A DNA stretch of 64,000 nucleotides from Oscheius sp. JU75 (Eukaryota > Nematoda > Chromadorea > Rhabditida > Rhabditidae). The first letter of the stretch is position 1; the number at the start of each line of letters is the position of its first letter. The DNA lies in the NCBI GenBank assembly GCA_037178855.1, contig JASJZC010000002.1:7638501-7702500 (forward strand), in the 5' to 3' direction. The translations under genes and the position numbers were made by a program. Below are positions 45,029 through 56,830 of the stretch, piece by piece. A model generated the notes under the pieces. The model was given only the letters and a program-made list of their open reading frames with translations. It ran no database searches and had not been told where the DNA came from.

Positions 45029-45801
45029 ATGCGGAAGTCACTTCTCCAGCTGGCCAAAAATCTGACGCAGCCGATCCAGGTACCGGGTCAGACCATCTAT
45101 TTGACCCATGTCAAGTGGATTACGGGTAGAAGTTAGTTTCAATCTCTCCAGTTCCTAAGCAATCCATTTCAGTGCAATTAGAAGAGTACTTCAAGAGATA
45201 CGGACGAGTTCAGCATGTAACCATGTTTTTCGTAAGTTCTTCAATGATTCCATAGTCTAAAATCTGGAGTTTAGGATCCGGAGACGGGGTTGCATCGCGG
45301 GTACGCCTCTCTCACCTTCTCGACAAAAGAATCCGCCAGAAAAGCCATCGAGGAACGACCCCACGTCATTGATGGAGATCGGGTTCGTTTCCTTCCTTCT
45401 TCAACAACTTTGTGCCTCAAAAGCCTGGCTAGAATCAACTGCATATTGAAGCCGTTTCAAAATCGCCTTGGCTGCTTAGATCCCTTCACCTCTCGCACCT
45501 GGGCTAGGTAGATTACCAAGGATGGGATTTTCGACGGAACTGAACAAGATCTGAGCAGTCGATAAATGTTTTCAAACCGAGTAGAGCAACGAACTTAATA
45601 TTTTAACGATCCTTTCTTTTAACGAGAGCACAAGCTCTTCCAAAAACAAGCTGCTCACATTTTGAATGTTTTTGCAACGTGGGCAACGAAACAATGTCAC
45701 AATATTTTTTTTTACTAAACTCACAGTTCCAGGTCGACGTGGAGCCCTATATACCGAACATGAGAAGTGGAAGAAACCAATCAGCCAGTGTAGAACTGTA
45801 A
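45029..45801 (+). CDS. SLIRP: SLIRP-like mitochondrial RRM protein
   Basis: SLIRP is a small RRM protein that binds LRPPRC and stabilises mitochondrial mRNAs. Exon 1 (45029-about 45127) encodes MRKSLLQLAKNLTQPIQVPG, a basic N-terminus, then QTIYLTHVKWIT as RNP2. Exon 2 gives VQLEEYFKRYGRVQHVTMFF; exon 3 gives DPETGLHRGYASLTFSTKES (RNP1 RGYASLTF) to IDGDR. After a 357-nt intron, exon 4 encodes VDVEPYIPNMRSGRNQSASV and ends EL. About 115 residues with a single RRM, which fits SLIRP in size and layout. Other short mitochondrial or nuclear RRM proteins remain possible. The acceptor gatttcag is 4 nt before the ATG. Confidence 0.75.
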
Positions 45802-45922
45802 AATCTGTACTACCATGTAATGCTACAATGAAATACACTTGAAAGTTCACGACTATTCAAAGTTTCAAACTTGTCCCCTCACGAATTCCCACCAAAACAC
45901 TTATTTTGCTTTTTTCGGTGCC

Positions 45923-46206
45923 TTACATTGTTTTTTCGACCCCTCCCGGCTCGACGGCGCTCCAGTACATGAAGATTCCTCTCTGAGTCCGTGGCAGATA
46001 GATAAAGCGGCCCACTAGAGAGTCGACAAAGAAATAGTCAAAGAGTGAGAAGGCCATTCGCTGGTCGACGAGGCCACGGTAGTGCTCCTGTTAGTGCCAC
46101 CCGCGGAATCGTAGTAGGCCTACTGGAGTCCTCCAGCGAGTGAAAGCTCATCATCGTCTCCTGCATCTTCAGCCGATTTGGCGACCAGCTGCGCCTTCTG
46201 CTCCAT
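45923..46206 (-). CDS. Small unrecognised protein downstream of NDUFAF1
   Basis: The 3' exon (45923-46087) is clearly coding: EHYRGLVDQRMAFSLFDYFF, then VDSLVGRFIYLPRTQRGIFM and YWSAVEPGGVEKTM before TAA. A likely upstream exon (46124-46206) starts MEQKAQLVAKSAEDAGDDDE and runs to LSLAGGLQ. The 36-nt sequence between them starts gtaggc and ends aacag, but a plain GT-AG join leaves the frame off by one base; LQ-EHYRGL would require the exon to start one base earlier. Either the real donor lies elsewhere, the sequence has a one-base error, or the gene is broken. I recognise no family. It lies 224 bp downstream of NDUFAF1 on the same strand and may share its transcript. Confidence 0.5.
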
Positions 46207-46430
46207 CTTGGCTCATTAAAAAAAAAGCTTATTTCAGCACATCATTGTACATCACTGGTACATCCATTCTGCCTTGCTGCCCCGGATCCGCTCCGGTGAA
46301 GCTACAGCCTCTTTTTAACTTTTGGTTCGTCCGCACTATTATAAAAATAATTATAGATCTCGAAAGAGGCTCCCATCAAGAAGCGACTGTAGTATCTTCA
46401 ATATCATCTAATGCTACAACAGAAATAAAT

Positions 46431-48708
46431 CTAAAACCCGTGTGAATTGAAGACCGGCAAGGTGTAGGTCTCGTAGGCGAATTCTTCAAAATGGGAGCGA
46501 TCGTTGTAGACACCGATGTAATCCAGCTCCAACTTGAAATCGCCATCGATTCTATCCATCAGCACGATTCCGACCGAGCTCACATCTTCCAGATTCACGC
46601 GATATTGGCGATCCTGGATTCGGCCATTGACAGTGTGGAAGAATCTAAATACTACTTTAGGGGATAAGACAAAAAGGGGGGCGTACTTCGAGAATGGGAT
46701 CTTTTCGTACTGCCAGTAGGGACCACCGTGAGTATGAAGCGGATAGGAGAAGGAGTCGCCCCAGGTAAAATCCATCGACAGGGGCGAGTGAAGCATGATT
46801 TTGTAGCTGCGGCCGTCGCCTCGACACTGAAAATGAGGGTCATTTTTTATATTTCCCTTAGACTGAACAGTACGGGGCACCCGAAGCCTAGTGCAGCGTT
46901 TTTTTTTTGGCGAATAGCCCATATTTCTTGACTCATCCCTTGTCACGACTATTTGAATATTCTTCAAAAACAGGTTTAGTCCAGTCAGGCACATTGGGAC
47001 AACAACTGAAAGAAAATTAAAGGGCAGGTACCTTTATTAGCAAATGCGAGAAGTTCTTCCATCTGGTGAAGAACTTTTTCCTGTTCAGTGATCGTCTATC
47101 CTCGAGCTTCATCGATGCCCAGCCTGCTCGCTCCACACGTCCATCTTTCACAACTTCCGTCGAAAGGGTACCTTTGAAAAGTGCGGTGCCTCGATCCGTG
47201 AGACTGAGATCGACGCCGGAGAATCCTTCTTTCCAATCGCTATCACTGCCCGTGTGCCATAGTTTTAGAGCCTGAAAGGGACATTAATGAAAAACAAAAT
47301 ATGAACCTCAAAATACCTCCTCGCTATCGAACCGATACTCCACCCTGGCCTCATCGTGTCTGAGCAGCCCGATATCCTCGAGCAGCTCCGGCTTTTCGAA
47401 GGAGCCGGAATTCTCCAGAAGCTCCTTTTTTAACAGTTTCGCCTGCTGTCTGGCTATCGTGGGCACATCTTTGAGTAGCTCCTTGGCCGGAATGTCCGGA
47501 TCATAGCCCTCGACTCCTTTCGGATTAGGAAAGTTGATGTTTATAGGGGCATTGCTACCGGAAAAGACTTTCACTTTGACCTTGTCCAGAAGCTTCGATT
47601 TTCCTACTGCGGTCTGAAAGAGGAACGCTTTTGTAAGGGGAAAACAGAAATAAGGCAAGGTGCAAATATTGGAAGGTTTCTGGGGACCGTAGCCTCCACA
47701 AATGTTACGTCAAGCCATTTGTTCAGAGCCACAACAGGAAAAAGGTATAAATTTAGCAAATTCCGACCATTTTTCAAACACTTAAAAAAAGTAAAAGGGG
47801 GTGAGCAGCAGAGCGAAAGGTGTGCCGGTTCAATATTTTGATAATGTCCCCTGTAATTTCAAGTTTTGTGTGTACTTTTGCCACCTTTCGGTACAGAGAA
47901 GATTTCGAAGAGAAAAAGATAGAGCCTAGAGGTTTATAAAAGAGTTAGACCATGTTCTGCCAGCTCATTCTAGTTCCCAGACTTTGAAGCCAAAGCCAAA
48001 AACTGTCTTTCCAACTGAACGACGGTTTCGAATTCCCAGTTCACTTCTTTCACTAACTCCCTCCATTTCTTACCCCCCACTTCCAATTTAAAATGCTACG
48101 TATCCATTTTTAGGTTCACGCCAAATTTAGTTTTCTCCAGCCAATTCAGCAGCCATCACTCGAGTTCTCGGCTAGTTATCTCCCAAATACTGCCTACGCT
48201 GCATTCTCATTGTCGAGATGAGTTATCATTGAGTTTGAGTCGTTTTCTTCCCAGAAAAAGTGTGTCCGCGAGCTAATTTATAGCGCTTCAGCTAGGGATT
48301 TCCAAGTTGCTTACTAGATTTCTCTCTGTAGCCACTTCGATCATCTCCTAGGGTGGTACTATCATATTTCCCGCACTCAATTAAAACTTTTTTTTACCAA
48401 AACTTTAGCAGATAATATAAGAAAACCTGACACCTTGGATTCGCTCAAAAGGTTTCAAAAAATCGCGTTTCCTCTGCTGAACCCAAGGGGAAAAATTATG
48501 TTTTATTGTCTTATAACCCACTAGTCTGTTCAAAAAAGAGAGACTACCTAACTATTTCCCCCTAAACATGCCACAAAAATGGTCTAAAAAATACCTGAAC
48601 TGCGTTTTCCTGCTGCCGACTGACTGCTGCTCGACTTCCTTCTGCCTCCTGCGATCCTATTCTGACTGTCCGATGCAGATTCCGCGTGATGATAGCGCAT
48701 TTGTTCAT
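46431..48708 (-). CDS. NDUFAF1: NDUFAF1 / CIA30 complex I assembly factor
   Basis: NDUFAF1 is a mitochondrial matrix chaperone of the MCIA complex needed for assembly of respiratory complex I. Exon 1 (48708 down to about 48594) follows ttcag by one base and encodes MNKCAIITRNLHRTVRIGSQ, a presequence. An intron of about 980 bp leads to TAVGKSKLLDKVKVKVFSGS, then the CIA30 domain: ARVEYRFDSEEALKLWHTGS, DWKEGFSGVDLSLTDRGTAL, CRGDGRSYKIMLHSPLSMDF, HTHGGPYWQYEKIPFSKY, GRIQDRQYRVNLEDVSSVGI and DFKLELDYIGVYND, ending ETYTLPVFNSHGF. The CIA30 signatures (RGDGR.Y, GGPYWQ.vkIPFSk, GriqD) are intact. About 345 residues. It starts 181 bp after the DONSON stop, suggesting a shared transcript. Confidence 0.93.
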
Positions 48709-48888
48709 CCTGAACTAGGACTTCTAAAACCTTTGAATTCCAGTCAAAATGAGTCAAGAAACTCGGGGTTAGGGCCACTTGCGTGAGCACAAAAATACCA
48801 GTAAAATATTTAAACTTTACTCAACTTATACAAGGAAAATATCACAGGGGGTGGGGACACAAAAAAAAAAGTAAACCGGGGGTAGCCA

Positions 48889-51800
48889 TCATTTCCACGA
48901 GTAGCCGTCCTTCTCCACAGCTATCTCGTTCCATTCGTTCGACTGATCGATGCCGTTCAAGCCGGCGTAGGCCGATCTGTCGTTAATTCGAATGGAGGCC
49001 GGGAAAGTGCCTGTCAGGCCGGCCGAGTGCACGAATTGTGACATCTGGAAGATGTTTTTTTCAACGGAAATTATAAAATAGCTTACCAATTCAATGCTAT
49101 GCTGCATGACGGGCCCTCCATCCAGTTCGAGGACGTATTCTGTCGGCTGACCTTGTCTCTTCAATACTTGTGACATTTTCTGCAACAGAATAGGATGACT
49201 AGGACTCTGGGAAACGTGGTTTGGCTCGTCAGATTGCTTCAAACTGCCTTACTACTTGGTAGCTGCTAACTCAAAAAGTTGTTGATTTTTGATTTTTACA
49301 TAAACAACGTTGATTATCGCACAAAAATCGTGTTAACATGTTCCATTCTCACTCTGGGCATCCTTCCTATCCCCCCTTTTCTCAAAACAACTTGTTGAAA
49401 AAGTTTGTCGCCCATGGGGATCGAACCCGGGTCTTGTGCTTGGTTCGTACTGGCGTCTCTTTCCAATACACTACTTATACTCTAAAACTTTGTAAGGTTG
49501 TAACTTTGTTCGAGGTCCGGGAACCCCTAAATTTTATTGCATATTCTTACTCAGCATGAAAAACTACAAAGTAGCACTTTATAAACATGAGACCTCGGGC
49601 GGAATCGAGCCCACTGGTCTCTCCCGAAGGGATGAACATGTAAGCTTTGCAGCAAAATCTGCCTTGCCTACCAAAACAAAAAACAAAAAAGAACACCCAC
49701 CTTCAAGGAGAGCATCTGCCCGAAAAGAAACGGTTTGCTGGCGATCAGTGTCGGTGGGAGATTCGCGTGTGGGCCAGCAATGGACCTTGTGACCTTCGAA
49801 TTCTGGAGCAGGTTGTAGAGACTTTGTAGGGAGGCTCCTTCCTATGATTTTAGATAGAAAAACAAAAAAGATACTTACCGTTATAATGACGGCCGAGGTG
49901 ACGTCTCTGTCGACTTCCTTCGGATTCGAGCCTTGTAAAGTCGTCACAGTCGATATCATGGATTTGCTGGAACGATGTGAATTGCTCAAAAAACATGGGG
50001 CAAACTGACTGTCTCTGCAATTTGAGCTGATTTCTTGGTGAGACGCCGACCGCTTCGAGCCATTCCTGTACTCCACTCGTCCCCTTGGTCGGACTCTCCT
50101 CTTCCTGATCGCTCGTGACCGACGGCTTCTTGACCGCCGTCTCGTTCTCGTCATTGTTGTCTTCGAAAATATCAATCTCGTCCAGAACGTCGCGTTTTTC
50201 GCCTGAAATGGAAATCGTAGCTGTTGAATGAACATGTTTGCTGTTTGTTCAGGGCAATGGACTAAAATTCGCATGATGAGAAGTGATGTGGGCAATATGA
50301 CAGATGGGAACAGACAGGACAAATCATCGATAAACAGACAGAAATTTTAGAAGAGATTGGCAGTGACAGTAAGGGGATAAACAGCTGATAGATGAGAATA
50401 TACAGGAAGTGAAGTCGACTGGTGGACAGAAACAGGTTAGCAGAGGCAGGTTGAACAAATAAAAATTAAAAAAAAATGACAATGAGTGACAACGACAGGC
50501 TGGTTTAGACCTAGAAAAATAAATAAAACTCACTGGCTGGATCGATGCTCGACGACATTCTGCTCGAATCCGCATTGTCCAAACTCTCCTCAGTCCGCAG
50601 ACGGGACAGCCTCCTGCGTTTGTAGCTACAGAGCTCGAAGCTCACTCCCTCCTTCTTGAGATACTGTCGGAATCCGAGATTTGTCGGTGAGATGATAGCC
50701 ACATGTCGCTGTCCGTCAGCCACCTGAAAGCAGGAGACGCTGTCCTCTTCTGGATCTGAAAAGAAGAGTATTTTAGGGCGATAACAACCGTTCCAATGTG
50801 TGAATTTAGAAAAGTCTCAGTGTCGAGTAAAAAAAAAGATGTTCGTGATGAAGGATTGAACCAGAGAGCGTTTGCACCGCAGACGGCACTCTTACCGATT
50901 GCGCTATGACGAAGAACGCGCTAGTTTGCTTTCTAGTTGGTATGGACGTGCTTTGCTCCCGGAAAACGCTATTTACCTTCTGTCACCGTCTGACTCGTCT
51001 TATTGAAAAGCACGGTGAATGAGGGACAGACGACGTAAAAATTCTTCCGGTCACCCTTCTTCCACGAGATGTACAGCTGGTCCAGGCTGTCGAACCACTG
51101 CTTGTTGATGAGATCCGTCATCGTTGGGGCTAGAGGCGGTGCGGACTGCTTCGGCTGACTCTTTAGCAGACTCTCAATTCGTGGATAGAGACTGAGCCAT
51201 GGCAGGGCCGGATACTGCCAGTAGAAGGAGGCTGCCTCGAGCAGGGACATCGGATTTGCGGCCACGGGGCTGGTCTGCAAGACAAAGGGTACAAAATGGG
51301 AATATTGGAGTCAAGAATCTGTGGTATTTGTTGTGATTTCTGGGTCAGAGAGCTCAAACCCTAGCTAGACGTCCTTTGAGTCAAGAAACTTCTTCAGACA
51401 GCTAGGAAAGTCGCGCACAAATAAAGAGTATTGAACGGATTCACATTCCTCCTAGTTTTTCCAATTTCATGATTGTATAACAGTACGTAGCATCTTGTTC
51501 AGATCAAGCAAAATCCGGTTACTTTTTTTTATTTTTGATACGGAACACTCACGAACCTGAAGTAATCCTGTGTCTTCAGGATAGTCGATGAAGCGCTGCA
51601 TTCCACGGCTGCGATCTTCGCCACTCACTCTAACCAGAACATTTCCTGAACTTTTTGTCATTTCCTCTTCTTTTCAAAAACAAAACCTGTAGATTTCGTA
51701 TTTTTCATCCAGGGAAAGGGGAGCTTGGAGGTTACGCGCAGTTTGGTGCCCAGTCGAAGATCTTGGGGCAGTGTCGAGGAGAATTTGGGCTCTGGGATGG

Positions 51801-52305
51801 CTGGAGAGCTACTGGTCGACGAGGTCCGGCCGAAGACATTTCTGATGTCCGAGAAGTCGAGCGAGTATTCACCAAACTGACATAAAATTGAGCAGAAGAG
51901 GAATAGAGACTGACCACTTGCATGCTACGGGATCTCCCAAGTTTTGGGGAGTCTGTAACCTCTTGGATTTTCGACTTGACTGACGTCGAGAAGGAGTCGT
52001 TCGCCGTGGAGTCATCAAAATCGAACTGGAGCTCCTTCAGCGGCTCCTCCTCACTCACACGGACTCTCTTCTTCGTCGGCGAGCGGATCTTGAACGGATT
52101 GGCCAGTCCGGGATTGGCCGTCATCGGCGGACAGCTCTCCGTGTTTAAATCAACCGTCGCGGAACTCGTCGTCGGCTGTGACAGCAGCAGGACTCGGCTA
52201 GAATAGGACGTTTTCAAAGGGAATAGGTTAGAATTACCTGCTCTTTCTCTTCGCGTGCTTTGCCAGCCGGTCTCGGGGATTCTTCCATGCTGGAGAGCTG
52301 GACAT
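48889..52305 (-). CDS. DONSON: DONSON, replication helicase-assembly factor
   Basis: DONSON delivers GINS to chromatin during assembly of the CMG helicase and protects replication forks. The start (MSSSPAWKNPRDRLAKHAKR) lies 2 nt after tttacag. Then come NPFKIRSPTKKRVRVSEEEP, FGEYSLDFSDIRNVFG, the core exon SLLEAASFYWQYPALPWLSL with QWFDSLDQLYISWKKGDRKN and FYVVCPSFTVLF, and HVAIISPTNLGFRQYLKKEG. These are followed by SGVQEWLEAVGVSPRNQLKL, an intron with a gtcagt donor, TLQGSNPKEVDRDVTSAVII, GASLQSLYNLLQNSKVTRSI, AGPHANLPPTLIASKPFLFG and the C-terminal YVLELDGGPVMQHSIELMSQ, ending EKDGYSWK. Core and C-terminal motifs follow human DONSON in order. The last large intron and the one at 50.76-50.97 kb hold tRNA-like relics. 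It is the first gene of a probable DONSON-NDUFAF1 operon. Confidence 0.9.
49406..49477 (-). repeat. tRNA-like relic in a DONSON intron
   Basis: On the minus strand it ends with cccgggttcgatccccatgg plus gcgac, a perfect B box and T arm; the 5' half is poorly conserved. A second, weaker match (gggctcgattccgccc) lies at 49588-49640 on the same strand. Confidence 0.5.
50841..50914 (-). repeat. tRNA-like relic in a DONSON intron
   Basis: On the minus strand ttcgtcatagcgcaatcggt plus aagag forms an A box and ctggttcaatcc a B box. The acceptor ttcgtca pairs with tcacgaa at six of seven positions and the anticodon loop could read tgc (Ala), but the anticodon stem is mismatched. It is the best folded of the relics, and a weak tRNA-Ala gene cannot be fully excluded. 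Confidence 0.5.
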
Positions 52306-53063
52306 CTCTGTAAATTTGCTGGAATTGGTGGGAAATAGAGGGAGAAAGAAAACAGAAACGGAACATTCGCCAAATTACAATGACAAAGACAGGTAAAAGA
52401 ATACAAAGTTGAAATATAGACCGTAGGACCTCTCTGTGAAGGCCATCAATCAGTTTCCTATTGGATTATTCGCATTCTACTGCTTCCTAGATAGTATTAA
52501 ACAACTTTAGCACGTGTAAACCTATGCATACTGGAAAATATGGGGATTTATGAGGGGAAATAGACCAGACGACCATGATTGAAGGCATACTAGGCACTTT
52601 CTTACAATAGTTTAATAACTTATTTAGTGATTGAGAGGCCTGTTCCATGATCTTTATCATCTGTTGAAGGTACTAAAAAAGCCAAAACGGAGAAAGAATC
52701 AAGGAAATCGATCAAAATGAGAAGGTTACTTGGCCGTCTTGCGCAGTACTCCTCCAAGATTTCTGTACAGGTTAGGTTTTCTGCGATGATATTTAGCCAT
52801 TTTAAGAGAAAAAAACCATGTTAAAATAAAGGGACAGGAAGAAATAGGCAGGGTGAGGCGAGAGTTCACCGAAACCAAAATTTCAAATTCGCGCGGTTTG
52901 ATTGTAGCGCGTTTCCAAACTGACGGAAAACAAAAAATTACATGGTTCGTCAGTTTATTGTCCATAAAACTTTAAAAATAGCTACTTTTGATCACAACAA
53001 CTAAGTATAACAGCAAATAACACTAGCTAGCACTGACTAAAAAAAGCAAAACTATAAAAATAC
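52306..53063. other. Intergenic region with one tiny basic open frame
   Basis: Mostly unsupported sequence. A minus-strand frame at 52726-52800 reads MAKYHRRKPNLYRNLGGVLR plus KTAK and stop. It may be a micro-protein or the last exon (after tcatcgcag) of an unidentified small gene. Confidence 0.3.
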
Positions 53064-56000
53064 TCAGTCACAGGGAATCGGGCTCGCTGGCGAATTGCTG
53101 TCGAATTCGTCGAAATCGTCCAGCAAAGGGATGATATTGTTGGGAATGTCGAAGCTGTCCGGACTGAACTTGAGCTCAGAAGGCGGGTAGAAGAGTGGCT
53201 CGCGTTTGAAGGACTGCTGCTCGCGAGACTCTCTGACCCATTCCTTCAGTAGGGTGCTGAGTTGCTGGTCCGGGATGAGACGGAAGCGACCATAGTGACC
53301 GAGTACTTCTGGAAACAGAACTGTCACTATCAGATGAGGTCACTTTGAAAGAGAGAGGGATAAGAGACATGGAGCTAGGAGCAGTAGCGGTGTTAACAGA
53401 AATAAATCCGAAGCCATAACTACGAGAACAGGACAGAAAAGAAGCATCCAGGTCATTTTACGCCTGTAGATTCCCGTGGGAAAAATTACAACCGCAGAAC
53501 ATCCGTGCAGCAGCTTGTTCTCTTGGTCTCTTCTCCTTATTCATTCAGCTGCTTTCATTCTTCAGTAAATTTCAAACAGCAACCACATGGAAAGGGCCTC
53601 TACTTCTGTCACCTTGGGCCCCGAATCAGAGCACTTTCAGTCTTCCCTGATGCCCCGAGGGATTCCATGAACTATACCAAACATCACTGTGGTTCCATGG
53701 AAGAACTCAAGGAGCCACGAAGTCCGAGCAGGACTCTATCTTTCAATAGCTGCTAGCACGTGGCGGATTCACGAGCTAGCTGTCCTCATTGCCGTCTCTT
53801 CATCATGACAAAACGCGAAGAATTAGACTGTGGCGCTACTATTCGCAATGTCTCTCTTCCTGTGCCTACTGTGTAAGAAAGTAGAGTTCACTGACCTCGG
53901 AGGCCCGGGAAGTGATGACGTTGCTAAAGGGAAGCTTCTGGTAGAATTAAAAGAAAGTTTCTTCAAGTTGTTTCTAGCTTTCCAATATTTTAGCATTTTT
54001 GATTTAGTAGCTTTCAGTCTACCAGAAGCTTGCTTCCACCAACATCGTCTTCCGCTCTTCTGTCAATGGTCAATAAATTCTACTTTCACAGTAGACACAG
54101 AGACATTGCGAACAGCCACAGTCTATTTCCTTGCACTTTGTTATGATGACGAGACGGCAATGAGGACAGCTGGCTCGTAAATTTGCCTCTTGCTGGTAAC
54201 CATCCAAAGGTCCTGGCTCCTTGAGCTCTTCCGTGGACCACAGCGGTGTTTGGTATAGTTCATGGAAACCCTCGGGTCACTAGGTAAGACTGACAGTGCT
54301 CTGATCCAGCACTCAAACTCTTTAGAAGGCTGTGAATAATGAGGAGAACAAGAGGACAAAAACTGATCTGCTATTGTGATTGTTACGTATGGAAGCTACA
54401 GGCGTAAAGACCCTGGATGCTTGTTTTCTGTTCTGTTCTGGTCGTTGTGGCTTCGTGCTAGTTTCTGTTGTCTCTGTTACTACTCCTAGCTTCATGTCTT
54501 TCTGTTCCTGTCTGTTTGTCTTTGCCTCTCGGTCTCGTCTCTCTCTCTCTCTGTCGCTCTGTCCCTGCTCGCTAAAGATCCACGGCACCATCAGCAACAC
54601 TGTCACTGTCACAGCTACTCACCTCTTACAGCACTCATGTCCAGCCTATCCGGATCGATTTCCCAGGCCAGCTGGTCTCGCTCGTACTGATCCGCCACAA
54701 CGTCGACTTTCCTTCTCTCTGCCTGAGTAAGTTCAATGAGTGCGCCATCAATCTGATGTCCGGAATGGTAGAGACAGCCCTCGACCTGGAGAACCGAGGT
54801 AACCGGATTTTGTTTGATCTGAACAAGATCTTACGAAGTCAAGAAGTGGCGGTACCTTCAAATAAGCCATACAATTCTTCCCGCACTTGATCGACGGTCT
54901 CGGTGGTCGTGCAAACTTCTTATTCGGTCGCTCTTTTTGCTCGCCGCTCCGCGAGCAAGTCAGATAGTGGACTTGGAGCCCGAAACCCCACTTTTTCGAA
55001 CCCGAAGAGACTACGAACTCCACGGCATGGGTCGTGCGAAGCTGCTCGAGCCAGTTCTGAAAGTGATTCAGTTTGATCAACAGTACAAGGAACCTAACCT
55101 GTAGCTCTTCGCGGTCATCAAAGGTCCGATGCATGATCGGAGCCTCGATTCCATGAATCTGTGTCATATGCTTCAGAAGCAGTGGCCGAGAGTAGGCTAA
55201 AGCATCACACTCGCTGCATCGAACCCCCTTGGGCTTCCCGACAGACTTCGGGGCAGTCTTCAAGGTCTTTTCCGAGATCACTTGAACTTTTCTGACATGT
55301 ACAGACTGGGTATGACGGCGGAGAGCAGCGTCAGTGTCTCCGCGCCAAAAGCAGTCCAGTTCTGGGCAGCTGAAGGGGATTGGAGTAGAGAAAAGAGATT
55401 GATTCTTACAGGAATTCCGGCTTAATATCAGTAAAGGTCTCGCAGTCCTTGGAGAAGAGATTGTCATCCATGATGTTGTCTCTACTATTCCAATCCTTGT
55501 TCCAGTCGACCTCTGGAAGACAGTTCATTGACAGAGTGACTGACAGTGACAGTTCTTACCATCTTCTTCAATTTCCTCCTCTTCGATGTACTCTCCTCCC
55601 ATGGACATACTGGCTGGAACTGTCGGAATATGCATTGTCATCATCTGGGGCTCGATTCTTGGCTGACTTCCTATGACCGTTCGTTTGAGGGTGGTGGGTC
55701 TAAAACATTAGGTCTCTCTGTTTCTCTTCCACTCTGTCTCTCTATCTCTATACCTCGGCTCATATTGATTCCTAGCAACCGGAATCTTCAGTACATACTG
55801 AGTATTCCTGGTTGGCAAACTAGTCCTCGGGATGGTCCGTACTGTACTGGACAATGTTGTCCGCCGAATCGATGAACTCGGAATCGTCAATGTGCGAACC
55901 TGTATCAGATTTCTCATGAGAAGAAATGGAAAAAGCAAACCATTGTACCAGTCTGAACTGTCCTAGAACTCTGACTAATTGTGGCTAGTTGACTAGACTG

Positions 56001-56830
56001 CGACTCGGGCCGTAGAATTATGTAGCGTTTCCTAGGGATGAGACGACCGTTGGGCAGTGTCTGAAAAAGTCTTGAAGTACCCTGTCTCTTTGAAACTGTA
56101 GATTATTTCGGGTACTTGACTCATATTCTCTGAAGCCTCGAAATCCCTGAACCGAATTTTAACGCGCTCCAGTTTCTGCTGTTCCCGGTATGATTCTTGT
56201 CCGGTTCCGCTACTCAACAGACCGACTATACACTGACAGTTCTAAGTTGTAACTGTAAGTTCCAACTTTTCCTCTGGGAATGACTCTAACTTCTTGCCAT
56301 AAAAATATTTCACTAGATGTCATGACGTTCTGATGAGACTCATTCTCTTTCTTTCTGCTCTTCTGTTCCTTCTGGTTCTTACGTGACTTATACTTTCATG
56401 TTTTGCAAAACCGCAACCTTTGCTATCATTTGCAACTTTGCAAGGAGCATGACTGTCACTGTCTGGGGTTTTGTTTCCGAAATAGCCGATGGACGCGGCT
56501 AACTAGAATGAGACTACATACTGGGAAGACTACTGTTGTTTTACACTACTTCAATGAGGATGACTGTCCCAGTTCTAGGCACATTCCCTTCTAGGAATCT
56601 CAAGAAGTGTAGCGATAAAAAATTCTCACATTTTGGGTATTAGAGTAGGGAGAAAAGCTCAGTCTCTCTTTCTCCTGTCGTTTCTTATAGTCCTGCTGCA
56701 GCGAATCTGTCCAGACGATCTTCTGTTTCTGAACTATCGAGCTGCTTGGGCCATGCGCATCTACCCGTTGCCGCAGGAACCGGGGCTCGTCGTCTAGCAG
56801 ACTGTACTCCTGTCCCACAGAGGCTAACAT
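53064..56830 (-). CDS. C2H2 zinc-finger protein with a transposase-derived-type domain
   Basis: The start ([20 protein letters not shown]) follows ttttag by three bases. Early exons include [20 protein letters not shown] and [20 protein letters not shown]. Acidic exons follow ([29 protein letters not shown]). Two C2H2 fingers are visible: [20 protein letters not shown] with QSVH, and [20 protein letters not shown] with TQIH. Next comes [20 protein letters not shown], then [38 protein letters not shown] and [12 protein letters not shown]. This C...C...H-x-H layout resembles FAR1/GCM-like zinc domains found in transposase-derived proteins; that is inference. The last exon starts [20 protein letters not shown] and ends [10 protein letters not shown] know no specific orthologue. 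A 1.3-kb intron near the 3' end holds a long foldback repeat. Confidence 0.65.
53623..54307. repeat. Long imperfect foldback (about 300-bp arms) in a zinc-finger gene intron
   Basis: Left arm 53623-53944 and right arm 54019-54307 are inverted copies with scattered changes and small gaps. Shared stretches include ccatgaactataccaaacac (one change), agctgtcctcattgccgtct, cgcaatgtctct and gaagcttctggtag. The loop is only about 74 bp. Both arms, read outward-in, share a degenerate open frame (IRALSV.P..PR.SMNYTKH). The transcript of the host gene could form a long hairpin. Confidence 0.85.

Noticed and set aside
48889-49176. Initially read as an independent 82-residue gene
   Set aside because: Its sequence matches the C-terminal part of DONSON and joins in phase with the preceding DONSON exon.
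49579-50322. 247-codon minus-strand open frame
   Set aside because: It is mostly a wrong-frame reading of DONSON exons; the correct frame gives the DONSON motifs with an intron in the middle.
54820-55100. Initial idea of a second zinc-finger gene separate from 55.1-56.8 kb
   Set aside because: Exons connect in frame on the same strand with short introns, so one gene is more economical.
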